Made by a program: the position numbers and the translations under genes. From Atopobium sp034113385 (GTDB lineage: Bacteria > Actinomycetota > Coriobacteriia > Coriobacteriales > Atopobiaceae): 64,000 nucleotides of DNA. The DNA lies in NCBI RefSeq assembly GCF_034113385.1, contig NZ_JAXEXL010000009.1:62001-126000 (forward strand). Direction: 5' to 3'. This document shows positions 27,201-34,150 of this stretch, piece by piece (the stretch's first letter is position 1; every line of letters starts with the position of its first letter). The notes beneath the pieces were generated by a model. That model had not been told where the DNA came from. It did not search any database and saw only the letters and a list, made by a program, of their open reading frames with translations.

Positions 27201-27972
27201 TATGTTGGCTCGTATGTTGCGTCGTGCTGTACCTGATTTGGGGCATAAGATTTCCTTCTACAACGCTGGACTCACGCGCAAGGAACGCTCTAAGGTAGAG
27301 GATGCATTTAGAAGCGGAGAGCTGTGCTGCATAGTTGCTACCAGTGCGTTTGGCGAGGGCGTTAACTTGCCTGACGTCCGTGATGTTGTGCTGTACCATA
27401 TGCCCTTTGGTTCTGTGGAGTTTAACCAAATGTCTGGCCGTGCTGGCCGTGATGGAAAGCCTGCCCAGATTTACGTGTTATTTGGTGATCGCGATGCTCG
27501 TATCAATGAACGCTTGCTTGCGGCTGGTGCTCCTGACCGCACTGCGCTCGTGGTGCTATATCGCACGCTTATTGCTCAGGCAAAGGTGCAATCGGATATG
27601 ACTGGGCAAACCCAAGCTCAGATGGACGGCGCACCCACACAGGGTTTCTCGTTATCCAATTCAGAGTTGGCGGAGGCTGCCCGTGAGCGTGATGCTCATA
27701 CAGAGCTGGATGAACGTATGGTGTCGTGCGGCATTGCCATTTTTAAAGAGTTGGGACTGTTGCGTACCACTGGATATGGAACAACGCGCAGAATTGTTAT
27801 GAATCTATCGCCCGTACGTGTAGACCTAGAGAAATCTATTCGCTATTTGGAAGGTCAGCACGCACGTGAAGAGTTTGAGCAGTTTAGGAATTGGGTTCTG
27901 ACTGCTTCGACCGACGAGCTTTTGGCTCGTATTAACAGGCCCATTACCCCAGATTTTGGGTATGAGGTCTAA
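24259..27972 (+). CDS. recJ: RecJ single-strand exonuclease fused to a superfamily 2 DNA helicase (1237 aa)
   Basis: Two enzymes in one chain. The N-terminal half is RecJ: DFDVDG at 91-96, VDNG at 149-152, DHH at 173-175, the DHHA1 motif GGHSGAVG from 420, then an OB-like region to about 570. These bind two metal ions for 5'-3' degradation of single-stranded DNA. From about 745 to 1110 there is a DExH helicase: GRGKS at 775-779, DEAH at 878-881, SATAHT, and the RecQ-like motif VI QMSGRAGRDG at 1057-1066. A roughly 170-residue linker joins them. The chain is about twice the length of ordinary RecJ. It overlaps secF by one base and is followed by relA 14 bp on. The helicase could unwind DNA for the nuclease, as RecQ does for RecJ (inference). 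Confidence 0.92.
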   Translation: MAKLDGSKRWEVLAPHANAEQRLQSQLNVSPLVARVMAARGFDANEEAQRFLQPDLDRDWFDPYTIPHMEQAVTKIVEAIAADKIIAVFGDFDVDGMTSTCLLTLALRRMGANQVRAYIPHRFDEGYGLSVAALDRVMEDGKPDLIITVDNGISAAKEVTWLLEQGIDVVITDHHEPADLVPQGVPVVDPKLQPSHCSRELAGAGVALKLVCALSRRLGMPQLWREYTEIACLGTISDMMLLVGENRSLVYDGIRRLRKTNRPGIVALSAISHVDLAAVTSDSLPFSLIPRLNAAGRMGKTDVALELLLTQDPEHAARLAGELERINQMRREIESSLAQEAMAMVEATYEPGGRVIVIAGEGWHEGVKGIVASRIVNRYHVPSLLFTISDGIARGSGRSVGSVDLFSAVSKCSDLLVRFGGHSGAVGVTLDAANIDAFRLRMEEELSKLPEDDFVSTGEVTALVELHELDVQSINSLEVLQPFGQGNKKPLLATSGVCMRSCCRVGSAGEHLRFTATDGIHSIPAIMFRAPNVEQAVDFDGAVNLVFEAVSETWQGRTKPKLMVRDIVYRAAAAAAQTMPSIADELFSRSHAILARGEYEGLAEASSFPTIAMQVQSPARQAAIAQLFAGQPLDIMFDPTAPHEQKTLVLATEQGEVLGELRPAINAALAPRIAAGAKYGAAVVAVTHSEQKGYGLNVVVVRQHSTNDAATSKAEDESKAQITHMRSSFESLSYEELTEALRQCTIGQHALLPAQAQALQQLAQGHSTLCVMATGRGKSLIFHMHAAREAILHKRVSIFVFPLRALVADQAYHLTEMFEKIGMNIRVITGETRLDERDDIFIGARSGAIDVLLTTPEFLAIHSQRFASIGRVGFIVVDEAHHAGTAKGGNRSAYTELPRVLAELNNPVCLAVSATAHTDSAQEICSLAHIDASHVIVDRSMRSNLSVQDERDSQDRDAALIHLVASGEKVVVYVNSREQSVMLARMLRRAVPDLGHKISFYNAGLTRKERSKVEDAFRSGELCCIVATSAFGEGVNLPDVRDVVLYHMPFGSVEFNQMSGRAGRDGKPAQIYVLFGDRDARINERLLAAGAPDRTALVVLYRTLIAQAKVQSDMTGQTQAQMDGAPTQGFSLSNSELAEAARERDAHTELDERMVSCGIAIFKELGLLRTTGYGTTRRIVMNLSPVRVDLEKSIRYLEGQHAREEFEQFRNWVLTASTDELLARINRPITPDFGYEV

Positions 27973-27986
27973 AGGAGGCCAAGCGG

Positions 27987-30353
27987 ATGACATTAGAAAC
28001 AAGTGCTGGTAGAGGTACAACTGAAGAGGGATTGTTTGTTCCTGCAACGGATGAGATTCCAGAAGCGGACAATTACAGCTTGTTGCTTCGTACCTGTGGG
28101 CAGTATCTAAATGAGGCGGATTTACAAACCGTAAAGGATGCCTACGATTTTGCCGCACGTTTTCACGGTAATCAGCGCCGTCGTAGTGGCGAGCCTTACA
28201 TCAATCATCCTGTCGAAGTTGCCTTTATTTTGGCAAATAACTTGCACATGGATAAAGACGTTATTTGCACAGCATTGCTGCATGATACCGTGGAGGACAC
28301 CACGGCCACACTTGGTGATATTGCTGCTCAGTTTGGCGAGACGGTCGCGGAGCTTGTAGATGGTGTTACGAAGCTTACATCCATTGAGGTAGACTCCATG
28401 GATGAAAAGCAAGCGCTTAACTTACGTAAGATGTTTTTGGCCATGTCTAAAGATATTCGCGTAGTGATTATTAAGCTTGCTGACCGCTTACATAACATGC
28501 GTACGTTGGCATCTTTGCCACCACATCGCCGCATATTCAAGGCGCGCGAGACCATGGATGTGTACGCACCCTTGGCAGATCGCTTGGGCATCAGTTCCTT
28601 TAAGTGGGAGCTTGAAGACCTTTCATTTTTCTACTTATATACCGATGAATACACCCGCATTGCGCGCATGGTACAAGACTCTCATGAGGCGCGTGAGCGC
28701 GAGACTAACGCTATTATTGAGGTGCTTTCGGACGAGATTGCTCAAACAGGTATTACGGGTCTACAGATTAGCGGTCGTCCCAAACATCTGTGGTCCATCT
28801 ACCAAAAAATGAAGCGCAAGGACAAACAATTCTCGGATATTTATGACCTGATTGCTTTACGTGTTATTGCTCAATCGGTGAGCGATTGTTATTCCATTTT
28901 AGGCTCTGTTCACTCTTTGTGGCATCCCTTACCAGGTCGTTTTAAAGATTACATTGCAACCCCTAAGCCCAATGGTTACAGCTCGCTGCATACGACGGTT
29001 GTAGGCCCCGACGCACGACCCATTGAGATTCAAATCCGCACGTATGAAATGCATGAGCAGGCAGAATACGGTATTGCTGCTCATTGGCTTTATAAGCGCT
29101 CAGGCAACTCATTGGGTGAGTTTTCTCATGACGATAAAAGCGTGGACTCACAAATATCTTGGATTCGCCGCAGTCTTGACTGGGCTGCTGAGGCAGATAT
29201 TGATGACGCACATGAATACCTCGATAGCTTGCGCGTAGACCTCTATGAGGATGAGATTTTTGTCTTTACTCCCAAGGGTGAGGTCATGAGTTTGCGTGCT
29301 GGTGCTACACCTTTGGACTTTGCGTATGCGGTTCACACTGAGGTTGGCAATCATTGTGTTGGTGCTAAGGTTAACGGTTCTGTGGTACCGCTTACCTACT
29401 CGTTGGAAATTGGTGATCGTGTAGAGATTCTTACCAATAAAAACTCCAAGCCTTCGCGTGATTGGATTTCTTTGGTGCGTACACCGTCTGCTCGCGCCAA
29501 AATCCGTAAGTATTTTTCTACCGCTAGCAAGTCTGATGATGCAGAAACAGGACGTTCTGAACTCGCTCGTGAACTGCGTAAACGCGGTTTTGGTATCTCT
29601 AATGCCCGTACTACTAAGGCGCTTAACCGCGTATATGTTCAGTATGATTTCCATGCGGTTGATGATCTTTTTGCTGCAATAGGCACCAATAAACTTACGG
29701 CAAAATCGGTTGCTAATCGCGTGGAAGCTGTCCTTATGGAGGGCAGCCCCGAGCGGCTGGCAGAGGCAGCAAAAGCAGCAGAGGAAGAGGCTCGCAAAAA
29801 AGAGGCTATGGATGGCGATAAGCCCCTCAAGCTTGCCAAGCCTCAAACGCGTGAGCAACGTAAAAAGCGCACTAATTGTGGCGTCGTGGTTAAGGGCGAT
29901 GCTGATCTTTTAGTTCATCTATCTAAATGCTGCAATCCCGTTGCCGGCGATCAAATTATTGGTTTTATTACGCGTGGTCGTGGCGTTTCAGTACATCGCG
30001 CCAACTGCCCCAATGTCACCGATCTTATGCGTCATCCTGAGCGCATGATTGATGTTGAGTGGGATACATCGGGTGCAACCGAGTTCCAAGTAGAAATTGT
30101 AGTTGCTGCAACCGACCGTATGGGCTTGCTCAAGGATGTAACCATTGCATTAGGTGACGCAGGCGCCAACATTTTGTCTGCTGCTACGCAAACAAGCGAC
30201 AGTGGTGCCGCACGCTTGCGTTTTCTTATTGCCATCTCTGATGCAAGTATTCTTAATTCGCTGCTGGCAACGGTGGGCCGAGTTTCAGGCGTATATGATG
30301 CACGTCGCATCTTGCCAGGAGAGGGAAGCAAACAGCTTAAACGTCGTTTTTAG
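27987..30353 (+). CDS. relA: Bifunctional (p)ppGpp synthetase/hydrolase, Rel type (788 aa)
   Basis: Makes and degrades the alarmone ppGpp. The N-terminal HD hydrolase domain is intact (RRSGEPYINHPVEVA, ALLHDTVEDT, KLADRLHNMRT). The synthetase domain has YDLIALRVI and the GYSSLHTTV loop. The regulatory part has a TGS domain (FVFTPKGEVMSL, PLDFAYAVHTEVG), a CCNPVAGD zinc-finger-like segment and a C-terminal ACT domain (about 715-785). AAAGGAGG precedes ATG 27987. It stands in the order secD-secF-(recJ)-rel-MBL hydrolase, matching actinobacterial chromosomes where apt usually fills the recJ slot. Confidence 0.96.
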   Translation: MTLETSAGRGTTEEGLFVPATDEIPEADNYSLLLRTCGQYLNEADLQTVKDAYDFAARFHGNQRRRSGEPYINHPVEVAFILANNLHMDKDVICTALLHDTVEDTTATLGDIAAQFGETVAELVDGVTKLTSIEVDSMDEKQALNLRKMFLAMSKDIRVVIIKLADRLHNMRTLASLPPHRRIFKARETMDVYAPLADRLGISSFKWELEDLSFFYLYTDEYTRIARMVQDSHEARERETNAIIEVLSDEIAQTGITGLQISGRPKHLWSIYQKMKRKDKQFSDIYDLIALRVIAQSVSDCYSILGSVHSLWHPLPGRFKDYIATPKPNGYSSLHTTVVGPDARPIEIQIRTYEMHEQAEYGIAAHWLYKRSGNSLGEFSHDDKSVDSQISWIRRSLDWAAEADIDDAHEYLDSLRVDLYEDEIFVFTPKGEVMSLRAGATPLDFAYAVHTEVGNHCVGAKVNGSVVPLTYSLEIGDRVEILTNKNSKPSRDWISLVRTPSARAKIRKYFSTASKSDDAETGRSELARELRKRGFGISNARTTKALNRVYVQYDFHAVDDLFAAIGTNKLTAKSVANRVEAVLMEGSPERLAEAAKAAEEEARKKEAMDGDKPLKLAKPQTREQRKKRTNCGVVVKGDADLLVHLSKCCNPVAGDQIIGFITRGRGVSVHRANCPNVTDLMRHPERMIDVEWDTSGATEFQVEIVVAATDRMGLLKDVTIALGDAGANILSAATQTSDSGAARLRFLIAISDASILNSLLATVGRVSGVYDARRILPGEGSKQLKRRF

Positions 30354-30425
30354 GGTGCTTGTAGTAGGTGAGGTTGTAAAAACACACAGCTTAGTGTTCC
30401 TGTAATGCCGGATTAAGGACAGGGT

Positions 30426-31076
30426 ATGTCTATTAGTTTTACCAGCACTGCATCGTATGGTAATGACACCATTCATTGTTTTGTGGTAGGTCCTATTTCT
30501 ACCAACTGTTATGCCTATGTGTCAGAGGGTGAGTGTTTGGTTATTGACCCAGGTTTTGATGGTGCTGCTTTGGCAGAACAGCTAGCAGATCAAAACATTA
30601 CCACCATTGTTGCTACTCACGGTCACGGGGACCATGTAGGTGGTGTGGCAGAACTCATGCGTCCCTCCACCGCTTTTCTCATGAACGAGAAAGACGTGGA
30701 GCTTGCACAATCTGCTCATGCTGCTGGTCACAGACCTGGAGAGTCCCTGCCACCTCATCCCACGGGTACCTTGTCCGAAGGTGACATCATAAACGTGGGG
30801 ACTGCAAGCTTTTATGTTATCGAGACACCTGGGCATACGCGTGGTGGTGTGTGTTTGGTGGGGCATGGTACCGCAGAAGGTTTGTGTTTTACGGGTGATA
30901 CGCTGTTTGCAGGAAGTGCGGGGCGCACGGATTTGCCTGGCGGTAACTTTGATGAGCTTATGCACTCACTCAAGAGGCTCAAAGCAGAGCTTGCCCAAGA
31001 CTGTATGGTGCTTCCTGGACATGGCGCAACTACTACTATGCAAATAGAATGTGCTACTAATCGCTTTTATCAGTAG
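30426..31076 (+). CDS. Metallo-beta-lactamase fold hydrolase, glyoxalase II-like (216 aa)
   Basis: The zinc motif THGHGDHVGG (HxHxDH) lies near residue 60, with further ligands in TPGHTRGG, TGDTLF and the C-terminal LPGHG. The N-terminal VVGPISTNCYAYV and the compact length fit the YcbL/glyoxalase II-like group. It probably hydrolyses a thioester such as S-lactoylglutathione or a related compound; the substrate is not visible. TAAGGACAGG precedes ATG 30426. It follows rel by 72 bp, as glyoxalase II-like genes do in other actinobacteria, where hisS follows next; hisS is not here. Confidence 0.88.
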   Translation: MSISFTSTASYGNDTIHCFVVGPISTNCYAYVSEGECLVIDPGFDGAALAEQLADQNITTIVATHGHGDHVGGVAELMRPSTAFLMNEKDVELAQSAHAAGHRPGESLPPHPTGTLSEGDIINVGTASFYVIETPGHTRGGVCLVGHGTAEGLCFTGDTLFAGSAGRTDLPGGNFDELMHSLKRLKAELAQDCMVLPGHGATTTMQIECATNRFYQ

Positions 31077-31150
31077 AAAGACCTATCCACGAGCGAGACT
31101 TACAGAACAGCTGAACTTACAGACTGGTATATAAAGCAACAGATAACAAA

Positions 31151-31176
31151 AAGAGCCCCAAAAGGGGCTCTTGCTT
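31151..31176. terminator. Terminator shared by the MBL gene and tRNA-Leu
   Basis: AAGAGCCCC at 31151-31159 pairs with GGGGCTCTT at 31164-31172 around four A. T-rich sequence follows on both strands. It ends the MBL transcript from the left and the tRNA transcript from the right. Confidence 0.85.
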
Positions 31177-31181
31177 TTGTA

Positions 31182-31268
31182 TGGTGCCTGAGGTGAGACT
31201 CGAACTCACACGTCCTTGCGGACAACGGATTTTGAATCCGTCGCGTCTGCCAATTCCACCACTCAGGC
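31182..31268 (-). tRNA. tRNA-Leu, anticodon CAA
   Basis: A complete class II tRNA is read on the minus strand. The acceptor stem GCCTGAG pairs with CTCAGGC, the 3' CCA is encoded (31182-31184), the anticodon loop is TTCAAAA with anticodon CAA for codon UUG, the long variable arm TGTCCGCAAGGACG is typical of leucine, and the T arm holds GTTCGAGTC. A perfect 6+3+6 hairpin (31271-31285) begins two bases before the mature 5' end. A TATAGT box lies just beyond it. Confidence 0.96.
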
Positions 31269-31361
31269 ATACGCGCATTGCGCGTTACAAACTATAGCAG
31301 AAAAAATGAACAAGTGGTACGAGACGACGCAAAAATATTCATGGCGCGTCTAGTTGTTACT

Positions 31362-32246
31362 CTAATCCTTACGAGGAGTGCCCCACCAAAAAGTTGCTAC
31401 CGTACCAGGACCTGTATGTACGCCAATGGTAGCGCCAATGTTAAAGATTTGTGCAGGTTGAGCCTTGGGGAACGCCTGAGCAATGAGCTTGGCCACTTCC
31501 TGGGCATCTTCTAAACAATCCGAATGGCTTATAAACACCTCGTCCGTATAGTCAAAACCATTGTGGCAGGTCTCTTCCATAAGAGAAACCACACGCTTAC
31601 TGGCACGCTTTTTAGTACGAATCTTTTCCTTAACTGCAAGCGAACCATCGGGGGCAACATGCATCAAAGGACATATATGAAGCATGCTGCCTACCGTGCC
31701 TGCTGTCTTGGAAATGCGTCCACCCTTAATAAAAAATCGTAAGTCTGTTGAGAAGAACCAGCTTTGTACCTCAGTTTTATGGGCTTCTGCCCAATCGCGC
31801 GTCTGGTCAATAGACATACCACTATCACGCATCTGAGCAAGTTTACTTACTAACAAGCCATACCCAGCGCTCGCGCAAAGAGAGTCTACGATATACAGCT
31901 TTTGATGAGGAAACTCCTGTGCCAAGATGCTAGCTGCGTTGCATGCAGATTGGTATGTTCCAGAGATGCCAGAGGACAAGGTAACATGTAAAACATCATT
32001 GCCATCGGCAAGTAGAGGACGCCAAAAATCTATGTAGTCGCCAACGTTAACCTGAGAGGTTGTAGCTTGGGCACCTGCAAGCATTTTTGCAAACATACTA
32101 CGAGGTGTATTGGATTTACCAAAATCATCTTTGTACCAGACGTCGTCGAGCATGTAATTAAAGTCGATAGAGGGGATAGCGTGAGCACGCAAAAACTCTT
32201 CAGAGACATCTACGGTGGAGCAACAAGTTAAAACAAAGTCGGCCAT
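31362..32246 (-). CDS. DegV family fatty-acid-binding protein (294 aa)
   Basis: DegV proteins bind a fatty acid and, in FakAB systems, present it to a kinase for phospholipid synthesis. Marks are the N-terminal CCSTVDVS strand-turn, TTSQVNVGDY near residue 62, the SSGISGTYQSA motif, VDSLCASAGYG, and the FFIKGGRISKTAG segment. Length is normal. GGGAG lies four bases before ATG 32246. No FakA-like kinase is adjacent. It is a single gene, divergent from the infC operon. Confidence 0.9.
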   Translation of the reverse strand: MADFVLTCCSTVDVSEEFLRAHAIPSIDFNYMLDDVWYKDDFGKSNTPRSMFAKMLAGAQATTSQVNVGDYIDFWRPLLADGNDVLHVTLSSGISGTYQSACNAASILAQEFPHQKLYIVDSLCASAGYGLLVSKLAQMRDSGMSIDQTRDWAEAHKTEVQSWFFSTDLRFFIKGGRISKTAGTVGSMLHICPLMHVAPDGSLAVKEKIRTKKRASKRVVSLMEETCHNGFDYTDEVFISHSDCLEDAQEVAKLIAQAFPKAQPAQIFNIGATIGVHTGPGTVATFWWGTPRKD

Positions 32247-32337
32247 AATACTCCCTTAATATGAGGTAATCATCTCTACTCTAGCGCAAACACAGTCCAA
32301 CCACAGTCCAAAAAATATGCACTGAATGTGTGTTTGT

Positions 32338-32606
32338 TTGGGAGCACAGCATCTAAGGGTATCTTTTCTTGCGTTTGGCAGCAGCTATCTCTAATATAGA
32401 ACGAGTTCGCGCGTATGCGCGTTGGAGAAGCGGAATCAGGCACGTGGATTCCCACCTGAACGGCGCCCTCTTGGCAGCTGTCTGGTAGGCAAACGGATAG
32501 TTCTTCTCGCCAGTCTTTGTGCGAGCCGTAAGTCCCAGATGGATGCGTATGCGTCGTCTGGGTATTTTTATGCGGCTGTGCCGCACAGAGAGGAAGGTGT
32601 AGGAAG
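32338..32606 (+). promoter_or_regulatory. infC operon promoter and structured leader
   Basis: This 360-bp gap (32247-32606) has no convincing gene. TTGGGA at 32338-32343 and TATCTT at 32360-32365, 16 bases apart, may be the promoter. The leader of about 235 nt contains a hairpin from GGAATC and GATTCC, and later a stem from CCCAGA and TCTGGG followed by TATTTTTA, which looks like an attenuator 40 bp before infC. I could not assign it to a named ribosomal-protein leader family. A tandem CACAGTCCAA repeat lies further upstream. Confidence 0.5.
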
Positions 32607-33179
32607 ATAGCCAAACCCCAGGGTCCTCGTGTAAACGAGGAAATCACCGCTCGTACCTGCCGCCTTATTGGCGAAGATGGTTCTCAGTTGGGCTTGTTCG
32701 GTGTTTCTGACGCATTGCGTCTTGCTGACGAGCGCGGTCTTGACCTTGTTGAGATTGCTCCCAATGCAGAGCCTCCTGTATGCAAGGTGATGGACTATCG
32801 CAAGTTCAAGTATGAGCAGGACCGCAAGGCCAAGGCTGCTCGCAAGAATCAGGCCAAGGTTGAGGTCAAGGAAATGAAGTTCCGTCCCAAGATTGATGTG
32901 GGCGACTACGAGACCAAGAAGAGCCATGTGCTTCGCTTCCTTAAGAAGGGCGCACGCGTCAAAATCACGATTATGTTCCGTGGACGTGAGATGGCCCATC
33001 CTGAGCAGGGTCTCAATGTTCTTGAGCGTCTTGCAGAAGACTTAAAGCCTTTTGCAAATGTAGAAGCTCAGCCCAAGATGGAGGGCCGTAACATGCACAT
33101 GCTCGTCGCTCCTATTAAGGGCGCTTTTGATGAGAAGCCCATGATGGATGACGATTCTGCAAACAAGAAGGAGAACTAG
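32607..33179 (+). CDS. infC: Translation initiation factor IF-3, with probable AUA start (190 aa)
   Basis: IF-3 binds the 30S subunit and checks the start codon. The protein has the N-domain (PRVNEEITARTCRLIGEDG, EIAPNAEPPVCKVMDYRKF), the lysine-rich linker and the C-domain (EMKFRPKIDVGDYETK, MFRGREMAHPEQG). The first in-frame ATG/GTG at or after the conserved region is 32688, which would remove 27 conserved residues. The only start giving a normal N-terminus is ATA 32607, with AGGAAGG nine bases upstream. E. coli infC uses AUU, another start that IF-3 itself rejects, so self-repression is likely here too. rpmI begins one base after the stop; rplT completes the operon. Confidence 0.9.
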   Translation: MAKPQGPRVNEEITARTCRLIGEDGSQLGLFGVSDALRLADERGLDLVEIAPNAEPPVCKVMDYRKFKYEQDRKAKAARKNQAKVEVKEMKFRPKIDVGDYETKKSHVLRFLKKGARVKITIMFRGREMAHPEQGLNVLERLAEDLKPFANVEAQPKMEGRNMHMLVAPIKGAFDEKPMMDDDSANKKEN

Positions 33180-33180
33180 T

Positions 33181-33375
33181 ATGCCAAAGATGAAGACTCA
33201 CAAGGGAACCGCCAAGCGTTTCCGTAAAACTGGTACCGGCAAGATTATGCGCGCTAAGGCATTTAAGAGCCACATCCTTACCAAGAAGTCTCAGAAGCGT
33301 ATTCGTGGTTTCCGTCAAGAAGCCGTTGTTTCCGCAGCCGATGCAAAGAATGTATCGGTACGTATGGGTAAGTAG
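33181..33375 (+). CDS. rpmI: Large-subunit ribosomal protein bL35 (64 aa)
   Basis: Typical short basic protein: PKMKTHKGTAKRF at the N-terminus, then GKIMRAKAFKSHILTKKS and RIRGFRQEA. Structural component of the 50S subunit. ATG 33181 is chosen by homology and because AAGGAG lies inside the end of infC. Codon use is strongly biased, as expected for a ribosomal protein. Confidence 0.97.
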   Translation: MPKMKTHKGTAKRFRKTGTGKIMRAKAFKSHILTKKSQKRIRGFRQEAVVSAADAKNVSVRMGK

Positions 33376-33424
33376 GCGCTTAAGCGTCAGTAAGAGCATT
33401 TCACTCACAAGGAGTTGATTACAT

Positions 33425-33790
33425 ATGGCACGTGTAAAGCGCGCAGTTAACGCCAAAAAGAAGCGTCACACCCTCCAAGAGCGTACTAAGGGTTATTACG
33501 GAACTTCCTCTCGTACCCTTCGTGGTATGAAGGAGCAGATGCAGCATTCTTTGCAGTATCAGTATCGTGATCGTCGCAGCAAGAAGCGCGACATTCGTCG
33601 TCTTTGGATTCAGCGTATTAACGCTGCAGCTCGCATTAATGACATGAGCTACTCCGTGTTCATGCATGGTCTTAAGCTTGCTGGTGTAGAGCTTGACCGT
33701 AAGGTTTTGGCTCAGATTGCCTATGAGGATTCTGCAGCATTTGCAGACCTTGTAGCTATTGCTAAAAAGGCAGTAGAGGCTGCTGAGTAG
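33425..33790 (+). CDS. rplT: Large-subunit ribosomal protein bL20 (121 aa)
   Basis: The N-terminal tail ARVKRAVNAKKKRHTLQE and the segments GYYGTSSRTLRGMKEQ, YRDRRSKKRDIRRLWI and the globular part NDMSYSVFMHGLKLAGV are diagnostic. bL20 assembles early onto 23S rRNA and in other bacteria represses the infC-rpmI-rplT operon by binding its leader; the same may apply here. CAAGGAG precedes ATG 33425. A strong terminator follows. Confidence 0.97.
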   Translation: MARVKRAVNAKKKRHTLQERTKGYYGTSSRTLRGMKEQMQHSLQYQYRDRRSKKRDIRRLWIQRINAAARINDMSYSVFMHGLKLAGVELDRKVLAQIAYEDSAAFADLVAIAKKAVEAAE

Positions 33791-33822
33791 CTTCCAGTAC
33801 GCAGATATAGCTTGTATGCAAT

Positions 33823-33865
33823 AACCCGAGAAGTTCACGTGAGCTTCTCGGGTTTCTGTTTTTAC
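33823..33865 (+). terminator. Terminator of the infC-rpmI-rplT operon
   Basis: An 11-bp stem (33823-33833 with 33844-33854) is followed by TTCTGTTTTT. It lies 32 bp after the rplT stop. Confidence 0.88.
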
Positions 33866-33880
33866 AGTTTCTATCAAAAT

Positions 33881-34054
33881 CTAATTATCCGGTCCCTGTG
33901 TTCGTAAATATAAAGCATATATCCATAATATAATCCCGCTTATCAAAATAACGGCGATAATGGAAAAACCGGATGCTTTATTCAGGTAACCCATAAATAT
34001 CAAAAGGAAAAAAGCTATTCCAAGAAGAGTGGTTTGAACAGCATATCCTACCAT
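33881..34054 (-). CDS. Possible small membrane protein (57 aa), or gene remnant
   Basis: An AT-rich minus-strand frame begins MVGYAVQTTLLGIAFFLLIF, continues with a second hydrophobic stretch FSIIAVILISGIILWIYALY, and ends LRTQGPDN. This gives two transmembrane helices joined by a short loop. The frame stays open upstream to 34114 without ATG, GTG or TTG, and no ribosome site precedes ATG 34054. It could therefore be the decayed end of a longer gene. Base composition is well below that of neighbours. The rest of the 33866-34150 gap shows nothing recognisable. Confidence 0.35.
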   Translation of the reverse strand: MVGYAVQTTLLGIAFFLLIFMGYLNKASGFSIIAVILISGIILWIYALYLRTQGPDN

Positions 34055-34150
34055 AATATCAAAAAAAGTGAGTTTTACTGCAAAGAAAATACTGAGAGAA
34101 AAACATCAGCCTATATAGCGAATGTATGAAACTTGTCTCACGCTATAGTC

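Noticed and set aside
29148..29858. A 236-residue minus-strand frame inside the Rel gene
   Set aside because: Overlaps conserved TGS and synthetase coding sequence; cysteine-rich, irregular composition and no start signal.
32338..32606. T-box riboswitch before infC
   Set aside because: I found no GGTGGTACCGCG-type core and no clear antiterminator; a ribosomal-protein leader is more likely.
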